Source of the DNA: Methanoregula sp.
Lineage (GTDB): Archaea > Halobacteriota > Methanomicrobia > Methanomicrobiales > Methanospirillaceae
Assembly: GCA_030653335.1 (NCBI GenBank)
Contig: JAURZP010000471.1
Coordinates: 1-14,017, forward strand
Length of the DNA stretch: 14,017 bases
Direction of reading: 5' to 3'
Position 1 is the first letter of the stretch, and every line of letters begins with the position of its first letter. The notes beneath the pieces were generated by a model. It searched no databases and was not told where the DNA came from. It saw nothing but the letters and a program-made list of their open reading frames with translations. A program made the position numbers and the translations under genes. Shown in pieces: positions 5,953 to 12,945 of the stretch.

Positions 5953-7083
5953 TTATTTCTCTGATGCTGCCGTGGATTTGAGCCAGTTGAGCACATTTGC
6001 ACGGGCTTTTTCCATATCCGATCTCTTTGTGATCGCACTGTTTTTTATAAACTCTTCAATCAGCGGAATTGCACCCTGCGGCATTTTGTCAGCCACCGGA
6101 AGCATCGTGCGCTTTCCGCCCGATAATTCGTACACCTGTTTTACTCCGCTCCGTTTGCCCCGCTTTGCCTTTGCCTTACCTTCAATCTCTACAATATCCA
6201 TAGCAAAGTCAATAACAGGTGCATTTGCAATGGAACCGCCAACCCCAAAGGCATCCACGATATCGCGGTACGCTATAATTTCTTCTCTTGTTACTCCGCC
6301 GGATAAGAAGATCTTCACGCCGGAATACCCGTGGGCATCGAGTTCCCAGCGGACTTCTTCGATAATAGACCGCATATTGCCCCGCCGTGAACGAGGTGTG
6401 TCGAGCCGGACTGCTGTCGCGCCGCATTTAGCTGCCCGCAGGGATTCAGATTTTTCATCACAGTACGTATCGGAGAGCATGATCCGGGGTACTTCTTTTG
6501 GGGCATGCCGGTCAAACGAGCGCCATGCCTCTTCAGGATTGTTGTAGCACATCACAAATGCGTGCGGCATGGTTCCGACTAACGGTATTCCTTTCGGCGC
6601 ACTGGTGTTGGAGACCCCGTCCACCCCGCCGATCCATGCGGCCCGTTCGATCATCCGGGCGATAGAGGGATGCTGCCTGCGGGAGCCAAAGGAATAGACC
6701 GGGCGGTGATGGGCTGCAAGCTTGACATGGGCAGCAGCAGTTGCAATACCCGAAGCATGGCAGAGAAACCCAAGTATGGCGGTCTCATACCGGCAGAAGT
6801 CGCGATATTTTCCGGATATTCGCAGCACCGGCTCATTTTTGTAAAAGACGGTGCCTTCGGGCATTGCATCAACAGTTACCGGCACCCCTTCAAGCAGCGC
6901 GATCACATCAGAAAGCCCGCAGAATGTTGCCCATGTATCTGGAAGTGCAGTTGCAGTCACCTCCATGACAACGTGCGGATTGATTCCCTCTGCCGAAAGC
7001 GTCTCTTCAGTGCGCTCAAAATAAATGTCCGTGCATTCCCCGCGCCGGATCGTTTCATCGCTGACGGTATCGAATATGCCCAT
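5953..7083 (-). CDS. pncB: Nicotinate phosphoribosyltransferase, archaeal type
   Basis: A 376-residue cytoplasmic enzyme that joins nicotinate to PRPP, giving nicotinate mononucleotide for NAD salvage. The family motif FGSRRQHP (132-139) holds the histidine H138 used for ATP-dependent activation in this family. The phosphate-binding stretches RLDTPRSRRGN (226-236), SGGV (261-264) and FGVGGSIA (279-286) are present. The C-terminal part begins with the typical GKAKAKRGKRSG (302-313) but has no cysteines there, although some family members carry metal-binding Cys in this tail. ATG 7083 gives a normal N-terminus with TDIYFERT. No clear Shine-Dalgarno is seen. The gene stands alone, divergent from the phosphorylase operon and upstream of tRNA-Ala on the same strand. 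Confidence 0.93.
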   Translation of the reverse strand: MGIFDTVSDETIRRGECTDIYFERTEETLSAEGINPHVVMEVTATALPDTWATFCGLSDVIALLEGVPVTVDAMPEGTVFYKNEPVLRISGKYRDFCRYETAILGFLCHASGIATAAAHVKLAAHHRPVYSFGSRRQHPSIARMIERAAWIGGVDGVSNTSAPKGIPLVGTMPHAFVMCYNNPEEAWRSFDRHAPKEVPRIMLSDTYCDEKSESLRAAKCGATAVRLDTPRSRRGNMRSIIEEVRWELDAHGYSGVKIFLSGGVTREEIIAYRDIVDAFGVGGSIANAPVIDFAMDIVEIEGKAKAKRGKRSGVKQVYELSGGKRTMLPVADKMPQGAIPLIEEFIKNSAITKRSDMEKARANVLNWLKSTAASEK

Positions 7084-7125
7084 ACCAGATGTTGGTACGT
7101 GTGAGGAATTTACGCTTGCGGAATG

Positions 7126-7136
7126 TATTTTTAAAA
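7126..7136 (-). promoter_or_regulatory. Possible TATA box of nicotinate phosphoribosyltransferase
   Basis: The minus strand reads TTTTAAAAATA, centred about 48 bases before ATG 7083, predicting a leader of about 20 bases. Confidence 0.4.
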
Positions 7137-7140
7137 TTCG

Positions 7141-7150
7141 CTAAATATTA
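7141..7150 (+). promoter_or_regulatory. Possible TATA box of the phosphorylase operon
   Basis: CTAAATATTA lies about 105 bases before ATG 7253, predicting a leader of roughly 80 bases. The divergent nicotinate phosphoribosyltransferase TATA candidate is adjacent, so the two promoters would lie back to back. Confidence 0.25.
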
Positions 7151-7252
7151 GTGCCTCCCGCGACAATTATTCTTAAAGCGCAGGTAGAGCATGCAGTCTG
7201 TATCATACACATTAGAGGGGAATGGGCCTGCACGGGCCGGGGTGTGGATCTG

Positions 7253-7924
7253 ATGCTCGGCATCATTGGGGGCACAAGCCTCCTGTTCTCAGAACTGCCG
7301 GAGCTCGAAAAACGGCAGGTGCATACGCCGTTTGGCAACACTCAACTCCTCTGCGGGGATATCGTGATGCTGATGCGCCACCAGCAGGGGCTCCCTCCGC
7401 ACAGGATCAATTACCGGGCGAATTTGGCCGCGCTTGCGATCGAGGGCGTAGACCGGATTGTCGCGTTTGGCTCTTCGGGGTCGCTGAACCGTGAGATAAC
7501 CCCCGGCTCGCTCGTGATTCCCACCGATTACGTGAGCATGACTGATATCCCTTCGATCCACGATCATGCGATTGAACATGTGCTCTCGGTAATGTCTGAG
7601 ACCCTTTCCAAAAAGCTCGCATCCCTCATACCAGAAGCCCGTCACGGCGGGGTGTATGTGCAGACGAAAGGGCCACGGTTTGAGACAGTTGCTGAGATAA
7701 AGGCATTGTCAAAGATAGCCGATCTCGTCGGGATGACCATTGCCTCTGAAGCGACACTTGCAGGGGAACTTGGAATGGATTTTGCCGCACTCTGCACGGT
7801 AGACAATTACGCAAACGGAATGGATGACGGGATATTAACCTATGACGAGATTCTTGAGATCTCGCGGTCATACCGGCACCGCACCGCAGAACTGGTAAAC
7901 ACGATCATCAAAAAAATGGCGTGA
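7253..7924 (+). CDS. MTAP/PNP-family phosphorylase, probably S-methyl-5'-thioinosine phosphorylase
   Basis: A 223-residue purine nucleoside phosphorylase of the MTAP family, cutting a nucleoside with phosphate to a base and a sugar 1-phosphate. The N-terminus MLGIIGGTS supplies the phosphate loop. HTPFG (24-28), TKGPRFET (138-145) and the stretch around MTIASE (161-166) are family motifs. In the base-binding region human MTAP has TDYDCW, but here VDNYANG (183-189) stands. The second Asp used for adenine is missing, which fits a 6-oxopurine nucleoside. The next gene is a deaminase that would make such substrates, so methylthioinosine is the best guess. The reading frame continues upstream to 7151, but that stretch has no family similarity; the ATG at 7253 or GTG at 7244 is chosen. 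The protein is shorter than human MTAP (283 residues). Confidence 0.88.
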   Translation: MLGIIGGTSLLFSELPELEKRQVHTPFGNTQLLCGDIVMLMRHQQGLPPHRINYRANLAALAIEGVDRIVAFGSSGSLNREITPGSLVIPTDYVSMTDIPSIHDHAIEHVLSVMSETLSKKLASLIPEARHGGVYVQTKGPRFETVAEIKALSKIADLVGMTIASEATLAGELGMDFAALCTVDNYANGMDDGILTYDEILEISRSYRHRTAELVNTIIKKMA

Positions 7925-7931
7925 GGCCAAA

Positions 7932-9272
7932 ATGGAGATCATGATGGGGGATATGGAAAATATTTTCAACAAACAGCAATCGATCCTGGTTGCAAATGTG
8001 ATGGTGGACGGAAAGGCTGCAGATATTTTTGTTAATGACGGGGGGGCTATCGTTGCGGTTGGGAACAGAGTCCGTGAGCTGCATAAGGGTGAAGCCGATC
8101 TGGTGATCGATGGCGATGGCGCGATCGCACTTCCCGGTCTTGCCAACACCCACACCCATGCGGCCATGTCCCTGCTTCGCGGTTATGCAGACGATATGAT
8201 CCTGCAGGACTGGCTGGGCGAGAAGATCTGGCCGCTTGAAGCCCACTTAACCGGCAATGATGTGTACTGGGGAACAAAACTGGCCTGTCTTGAGATGATA
8301 AAGAGCGGCACCACCGCATTCAATGATATGTACTTCATGATGGATGAGGCAGCGCGGGCAGTTGACGAGTCCGGTATCCGTGCGGTCCTCTCTTATGGGT
8401 TCATCGATCTCTTTAATGCAGAAAAACGGGAGGCCGAGTGCAAGGCCACAGAGAATCTGGCCTCACAGATCCGTTCGATGAACAACCCACGGATCAAGGC
8501 AGCAGTCGGCCCCCATTCGATCTACACGGTCTCTCCCGAAGGGTTGAAGTGGTGTGCGGAGTTTGCAAAAGAGCAGAAGATTTCAATCCACATACACCTT
8601 TCTGAAACAGAAAAGGAAGTCACTGATTGTGTTTCCCAGCACGCCAAACGCCCGGCATCCCTGCTTGATGACTGCGGCATCCTCACTCCGGATACTATCG
8701 CCGCCCACTGCTGCTGGCTTGATGATGCCGAATGCACCCTGCTCGGAAAACGCGGTGTATCTGCTTCCCATAATCCGGCGAGCAACATGAAACTTGCCAC
8801 CAACCGGGCAATGCCCATCCGCCAGCTGATGGCCGCCGGGGTAAATGTCTGTCTTGGAACCGATGGCTGCGCCAGCAACAACAATATCGATATGTTTGAA
8901 GAGATGAAGACTGCTGCGCTCCTCCAGAAATTCTTCTGGAACGATCCGACCGTTCTTCCGGCACCTGCGGCACTTGCAATGGCAACAACAAACGGTGCAA
9001 ATGTCCTTGGCTTTGGCACCGGGACACTCGCAGTGGGTGCACCGGCAGATATCGTGCTCGTCACTGCCCGCACAGCATGCAACACTCCGTTGCACAATGC
9101 CACGTCCAATCTGGTGTACTCGTGCAGCGGGGCGGCAGTTGAGACCACCATCTGCAATGGCAGGGTGCTGATGCTGAACCGCGAGGTCCCGGGCGAAGAT
9201 ACGATCCTTGCCGGTGCTGCAAAGGCAGCCCATGAGCTTGTCAGCCGCTCACAATCCTCAAAATATGGATAA
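7932..9272 (+). CDS. dadD: 5'-deoxyadenosine / MTA / SAH deaminase (amidohydrolase)
   Basis: A 446-residue metal-dependent amidohydrolase of the MtaD/DadD family, replacing the adenine amino group of 5'-deoxyadenosine, methylthioadenosine, SAH or adenosine by oxygen. The metal site is readable: HTH (H74, H76), HIHLSE (H222 with E225), AAHC (H259) and GTDG (D311). NPASNMKL (281-288) is also typical. The gene starts 7 bp after the phosphorylase, with GAGG at 7923-7926 before ATG 7932. Met codons at 7941, 7944 and 7953 are alternatives, and the last gives the most family-like opening (MENIFNKQ). Radical SAM reactions release 5'-deoxyadenosine and polyamine synthesis releases MTA, so this pair probably clears both. 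The exact preferred substrate cannot be told from the sequence. Confidence 0.92.
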   Translation: MEIMMGDMENIFNKQQSILVANVMVDGKAADIFVNDGGAIVAVGNRVRELHKGEADLVIDGDGAIALPGLANTHTHAAMSLLRGYADDMILQDWLGEKIWPLEAHLTGNDVYWGTKLACLEMIKSGTTAFNDMYFMMDEAARAVDESGIRAVLSYGFIDLFNAEKREAECKATENLASQIRSMNNPRIKAAVGPHSIYTVSPEGLKWCAEFAKEQKISIHIHLSETEKEVTDCVSQHAKRPASLLDDCGILTPDTIAAHCCWLDDAECTLLGKRGVSASHNPASNMKLATNRAMPIRQLMAAGVNVCLGTDGCASNNNIDMFEEMKTAALLQKFFWNDPTVLPAPAALAMATTNGANVLGFGTGTLAVGAPADIVLVTARTACNTPLHNATSNLVYSCSGAAVETTICNGRVLMLNREVPGEDTILAGAAKAAHELVSRSQSSKYG

Positions 9273-10668
9273 GACTCACAGGAAAAATACCCGTTCGCAC
9301 CGTGCAGTTGCAGCCATCAGCATCATTTTTCTCCTGCTCTTGTGTATCGCCACCAGTGGCTGCCTGAGCAATTCCGGCATTCCGGGCATCGGCCCAAATG
9401 GTTCTTCCCATCAGGTAGAAAATGACGGGAAACTCTCCGTATATTTCCTTGATGTCGGGCAGGGCGACTCATCGCTGATTATCTTTGGCGATAAAACGAT
9501 CCTGATCGATGCAGGTGAGATGGATATGGGCGATCGTGTGGTTAATGATCTCAAATCACTGGGCGTTACCAGAATTGATCTGCTCGTTGCCACCCACCCG
9601 CACTCAGACCACATCGGCGGCATGCTAAAAGTGCTGGATAATTTCACTGTAGGGCAGGTGCTCGATTCAGGGATGCCGCACACATCGGTTATCTATGAGC
9701 GGTTCTTAGAAAAGATCGATAAGAAAAATATTCCTTACAAAATCGCGGTGCATGGCGATACGATCGATCTTGACCATGCCCTGCGGATCGTTGTGTTATC
9801 GCCACCGGCCCAAAGGTTGGGCGATGACCTGAACACCAACTCTGTTATGCTGCGCATCTCCTACGGAACAATCAACTTCCTGTTCACTGGAGATGCCGGC
9901 AGTGAAGCCGAGACTGCACTCTTAAAGTCCGGGTACGCTCCCGATGCCCAGATCCTCAAAGTCGGTCATCACGGTAGTATGTACTCGAGTTCGCCGGCAT
10001 TCATTGCACGAGTACACCCGGAAACCGCAATCATCTCCCTTGGGCGGGATAACCCGTACGGCCATCCGCATAAACAGGCAGTAGATATCCTGACTGAAGC
10101 CGGAGCCACAATCTACCGGACGGATCGTGACGGGACAATTCTTGTGAGGAGCAACGGGATTTCCTACATGGTAAAGACCGGAAAAGACATTGGGGGTTTA
10201 GTCCCAACACTAACGCCAAAGCCGCAGGTTACTGGTACTAGTGCCGTAATTGTGCCCACAATTCCCACACTCCCTCCGGCCGCGATCAATATCACCATTC
10301 CCCAGCCATCGCTTGCCATCCCTCAGATTGGCAATGCGGCGGCGGTGGTGATCAGTGCCATCCAGTTCAATGGGCCGGGCGACGACCGGAAGAACGTGAA
10401 TGGCGAATGGGTCCAGCTGACCAACCGGGGGAATGATACGGTACTCCTCGCAGGCTGGACCTTATCCGACAACAGCCGGATCCCCCTGTATACATTCCCG
10501 GCAATGCTCCTTGTGCCCAATGAAACGATCACGATCGTTTCCGGCAAGGGAACGCTTAACAACACCGCGCTTTTCATGGGAAAAACTGAGCCTGTGTGGG
10601 GTAACAGCGGGGACATTGCAATCTTAAAAGACGGTAGCGGGAAGATTATCGACCAGAGATCAGAGTGA
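9265..10668 (+). CDS. Secreted ComEC-like metallo-beta-lactamase-fold lipoprotein with lamin-tail domain
   Basis: A 467-residue protein. Residues 1-33 form a lipoprotein signal (basic start, hydrophobic 14-29, lipobox TSGC with C33), so the rest should sit outside the cell membrane. Residues 56-305 are a metallo-beta-lactamase domain of the ComEC/Rec2 C-terminal type: DVGQGDSS, ATHPHSDHIGG (H111, H113, D115, H116), FTGDAG (D210) and VGHHGS (H235, H236). A Pro/Thr-rich linker (313-355) leads to a lamin-tail domain (about 358-467, EWVQLTN, LAGWTLSD). Relatives of the first domain are phosphodiesterase or nuclease-like; the substrate here is unknown. The ATG overlaps the deaminase end by 8 bp. 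The frame runs upstream to 9208, but the signal peptide begins properly at 9265. Confidence 0.9.
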   Translation: MDKTHRKNTRSHRAVAAISIIFLLLLCIATSGCLSNSGIPGIGPNGSSHQVENDGKLSVYFLDVGQGDSSLIIFGDKTILIDAGEMDMGDRVVNDLKSLGVTRIDLLVATHPHSDHIGGMLKVLDNFTVGQVLDSGMPHTSVIYERFLEKIDKKNIPYKIAVHGDTIDLDHALRIVVLSPPAQRLGDDLNTNSVMLRISYGTINFLFTGDAGSEAETALLKSGYAPDAQILKVGHHGSMYSSSPAFIARVHPETAIISLGRDNPYGHPHKQAVDILTEAGATIYRTDRDGTILVRSNGISYMVKTGKDIGGLVPTLTPKPQVTGTSAVIVPTIPTLPPAAINITIPQPSLAIPQIGNAAAVVISAIQFNGPGDDRKNVNGEWVQLTNRGNDTVLLAGWTLSDNSRIPLYTFPAMLLVPNETITIVSGKGTLNNTALFMGKTEPVWGNSGDIAILKDGSGKIIDQRSE

Positions 10669-10674
10669 GATGAG

Positions 10675-10890
10675 ATGAAAGCGACCATTGACCGAATCGA
10701 AGAGGGCATTGCAGTGCTGATCAGTACTGAAAAAGAGCCTGTGCGCATGACCGTACCGGTATCGCTGCTTCCGCCCGGTGCAAAGGAAGGGGATATAATT
10801 ACCCTATCGATCGAACGGGACGAAGAGGCGACAGCAGCGGCCCGGGTACGGGTAACCGGTCTTCTGGACAAACTAAAAAAGAATCAGTGA
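10675..10890 (+). CDS. DUF3006 family protein
   Basis: A 71-residue cytosolic-looking protein matching the DUF3006 pattern: an opening TIDRIEEGIAVL, a middle VPVSLLPPGAKEGDII, and a charged end after SIERDEE. It has no signal or membrane segment and is likely a small beta-barrel-like fold. DUF3006 genes are often found right after secreted ComEC-like metallo-beta-lactamase genes, as here (6-bp gap). A functional link is therefore likely, but the biochemical role is unknown. It closes the four-gene run. Confidence 0.82.
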   Translation: MKATIDRIEEGIAVLISTEKEPVRMTVPVSLLPPGAKEGDIITLSIERDEEATAAARVRVTGLLDKLKKNQ

Positions 10891-11207
10891 TCGTCAGCCC
10901 GTTACCCATCACTGAATGATACGGGTGGGTTCATTACCTCTATTTCACACAAGGCAGAAAAAAATCATCCTTCATGTTTATGTGAAAGTAGGAATTCCAT
11001 ACACGAAATGCTTCCCCAAACCGCAGGATGATATTGCAAAAGTTGATACAGCCAGTGTCGCAGGGATCAAATGTTGTTACCGACTGATTTATGGCAATCT
11101 ATTCCATCAATCAGTGAATTATTCTATACTCCCGGATAATTCTCTGGTCGTATCAGGATCTCCCCAAATATTTTCATGCTGGTATCATCATACGTTAGTA
11201 TATAATA
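10891..11207 (+). other. Gene-free stretch between DUF3006 and the second histidine kinase
   Basis: No credible gene was found in these 317 bases. A 103-codon frame starting at 10916 has no recognisable domain and overlaps the kinase start. Near its left end, CCCGT (10898-10902) and ACGGG (10921-10925) enclose ATCA-CTGAA-TGAT. This makes an interrupted hairpin that may mark the 3' end of the upstream operon. Further on lies the inverted repeat at 11083-11115. An AT-rich box AAATATTTT at about 11166-11174 may belong to the kinase promoter. Confidence 0.5.
11083..11115. repeat. Inverted repeat with 12-bp arms and one mismatch
   Basis: ACTGATTTATGG and CCATCAATCAGT pair at 11 of 12 positions around a 9-nt loop (11095-11103). 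It lies about 93 bases before the kinase start. It could be an RNA hairpin in the leader, part of a small RNA, or a protein-binding site. No T-tract follows directly, so a simple terminator is less likely. Confidence 0.55.
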
Positions 11208-12611
11208 ATGAGAAATTCCGGTTATAAAAACACACGGGTCTCAAATGACCTGTACCTGGATGCATATGCAGTGCCGGAGGAGCCTTTTGGCATCAGCAAG
11301 ACGTACTGGATAGCCGGGCTTATCTTTTTCACAACCCTCCTGATTGTCGCTACTATATTCCTCCTCATGAAAGGGGCAACACCCTACCTGATCGGGGGAT
11401 TCTATTCAATCCCTGCAATTCTGTTTGCCTACTTTTACCGCAGGAGAGGTGTCCTCGTTGTTTACCTTCTCGCGATGTTCTTTTTTGCCATCGTTGTTGT
11501 TTTCCGGTATCCTTTGGCCGACGACATCTTCGCAGCGGCTATCAACACCATTCTCTTAATTGCCATAGCGCTGACCGTCTCCTATCTCACTCATTACCTT
11601 GTTCAGGAGAAGAGGAAGTATCATGCGATCTTTGAAAACACTGAGAACGGGGTTGTCCTGCTGAATATCATGGACCACCAGATCCTTGAAATGAACAAAC
11701 GGTTCACCCTATCAGTTGGCCTGTCAGAGTATGAGACAAAAGACCGGAACCTCAATGATTTCATTGACGATCCCGCCCCGCTTGCAACTATTTTTACTGC
11801 GCTTCAGTCCCATTGCAGCACTCCTACCCTTGAAATTGCGATGCGGAGGTCTGACGGTTCTGAGTGGACTGCAGTCATTGCAGTACGGAAAATATCAGGT
11901 GATCATGTGGTGATAACCTTCATTGATTTCACTGAGCGTAAGAGGCTCGAAGCACAACTGCGCCAGCTCAACGACGATGCCACTCTCTATCTTGATATCC
12001 TGACCCATGACATCAACAACATCAATACGGCAAGCCTTAATTATGGCCGGTTGCTGGAGGTGCGTTCCGTAGACTTGTCAACCGATCTCTTAAAAAACCA
12101 GATCCGGTCTCTGGAAAAAAGTGATGAGATTATCCGCAACATAACGACCCTGCGGAAGATCCGGGAAGGGAAGGTTCAACGGAGACCCCTCCAAATATCA
12201 GCGATCATAATAAGCGAGATCGCCGTATTTCCAGATGCGAAGATCGATTATGACGGCAGCAATGCGACGGTCCTTGCCGATGAGATGCTCTCATCGGTCT
12301 TTGACAATATCATTGGCAATGCAATAAAATTCGGGGGTAAGGATACCTTAATAATAATTCGTGTCGGTGAAGCAGAAAAGGAGGTCACCATTTCGGTAGC
12401 AGATAACGGGCCGGGAATTCCCGATACACTCAAACCTCATATATTCGAACGTTTCCAGCGGGGGCATTGTACGGTGAGCGGAAAGGGTCTTGGTTTGAAT
12501 ATCTGCAAAGCGCTGGTCGAGCGTTACGGTGGTCGCATATCGGTAGAAGACCGGGTCCCCGGAGAGATGGGAAAGGGTGCGGTTATCCGGTTCACTCTGC
12601 AAAAACCCTAA
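11208..12611 (+). CDS. Membrane PAS histidine kinase, intact catalytic motifs
   Basis: A 467-residue sensor kinase. Three to four membrane helices lie at about 32-54, 57-77, 81-100 and 106-131, with only short loops outside. A PAS domain follows (about 136-245, ending TFIDFTERKRLE), then the DHp helix LDILTHDINNIN with phosphoacceptor H267. The HATPase domain has N box NIIGNAIKF (367-375), DNGPGIP (399-405), FERFQRG (413-419) and GKGLGLNI (425-432). All motifs needed for autophosphorylation are present, unlike in the kinase at the left edge. The start at ATG 11208 is uncertain. No Shine-Dalgarno precedes it, and the sequence GTATATAATA directly before it could itself be a promoter, in which case a GTG at 11271 may be used. 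No cognate regulator is in the window, so partner and signal are unknown. Confidence 0.93.
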   Translation: MRNSGYKNTRVSNDLYLDAYAVPEEPFGISKTYWIAGLIFFTTLLIVATIFLLMKGATPYLIGGFYSIPAILFAYFYRRRGVLVVYLLAMFFFAIVVVFRYPLADDIFAAAINTILLIAIALTVSYLTHYLVQEKRKYHAIFENTENGVVLLNIMDHQILEMNKRFTLSVGLSEYETKDRNLNDFIDDPAPLATIFTALQSHCSTPTLEIAMRRSDGSEWTAVIAVRKISGDHVVITFIDFTERKRLEAQLRQLNDDATLYLDILTHDINNINTASLNYGRLLEVRSVDLSTDLLKNQIRSLEKSDEIIRNITTLRKIREGKVQRRPLQISAIIISEIAVFPDAKIDYDGSNATVLADEMLSSVFDNIIGNAIKFGGKDTLIIIRVGEAEKEVTISVADNGPGIPDTLKPHIFERFQRGHCTVSGKGLGLNICKALVERYGGRISVEDRVPGEMGKGAVIRFTLQKP

Positions 12612-12732
12612 ATCTGCTGTCAGGTTTACATCTCTCCAACTTCAAGGCGGGATGAAAACAGTCCGCTATTTATCATGAAAACCATTTTGCATTCAGGTAT
12701 GTTTTTTCCCTCGCCCGATCAATGTAAATGAT
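12612..12732 (+). promoter_or_regulatory. Short intergenic region with possible TATA box and T6 tract
   Basis: CTATTTATC at 12666-12674 may be the TATA box of the small gene at 12733. A T6 run at about 12702-12707 could end the kinase transcript or be part of the next leader. No Shine-Dalgarno is seen before ATG 12733. Confidence 0.25.
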
Positions 12733-12924
12733 ATGACTCATCACCAGAAGTTCGAGCACCCTGACCATGCCGGACATACTTGTAAACTCTGCTCATCGTC
12801 GCATGATCCAAATCACAAAGCATCTGTGGGGGGCGTCTGTCACAGTTGCGTATATAAGATCCTCATTGTCGTATTGATTGTGATGATCGCGATCTCGTAT
12901 GTTGCATGGTTTGGCGTATTGTAA
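12733..12924 (+). CDS. Small membrane-anchored double-CxxC protein
   Basis: A 63-residue protein not assigned to any known family. The first 40 residues are rich in His and contain two CxxC knuckles 15 residues apart (C17/C20 in TCKLCSS, C36/C39 in VCHSCV). This layout fits a single zinc ribbon or another metal site. Residues 41-62 (YKILIVVLIVMIAISYVAWFGV) form one membrane helix at the C-terminus, so the metal-binding head is probably cytoplasmic (tail-anchored), although the orientation is not certain. The frame is compact, with an ordered composition unlike a chance frame. It converges with the potassium channel gene, with 12 bp between the stops. No function is proposed. Confidence 0.7.
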   Translation: MTHHQKFEHPDHAGHTCKLCSSSHDPNHKASVGGVCHSCVYKILIVVLIVMIAISYVAWFGVL

Positions 12925-12927
12925 CCA

Positions 12928-12945
12928 TTTTTTAAATTATTTTTT
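12928..12945 (+). terminator. Twin T6 tracts after the small CxxC gene
   Basis: Two runs of six T (12928-12933 and 12940-12945) follow the stop at 12922-12924. The second run lies inside the end of the convergent channel gene. U-tracts of this kind commonly end archaeal transcripts. Confidence 0.4.

Noticed and set aside
5972..6547. Plus-strand frame of 191 codons
   Set aside because: It is antisense to the nicotinate phosphoribosyltransferase gene, whose motifs are complete, and is a codon-bias shadow.
7151..7252. N-terminal extension of the phosphorylase
   Set aside because: The 34 extra residues have no family similarity and cover the probable promoter and leader; the conserved MLGIIGGTS opening starts at 7253.
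9208..9264. N-terminal extension of the lipoprotein
   Set aside because: It would bury the signal peptide behind 19 residues encoded within the deaminase gene; the start at 9265 gives a normal lipoprotein signal.
10241..10256. Palindrome-like ACTGGTACTAGTGCC resembling the operator core
   Set aside because: It lies inside the linker-coding part of the lipoprotein gene and matches the core only partly.
10916..11227. 103-codon frame between DUF3006 and the second kinase
   Set aside because: There is no Shine-Dalgarno, no recognisable domain and a random-looking composition, and it overlaps the kinase start in another frame.
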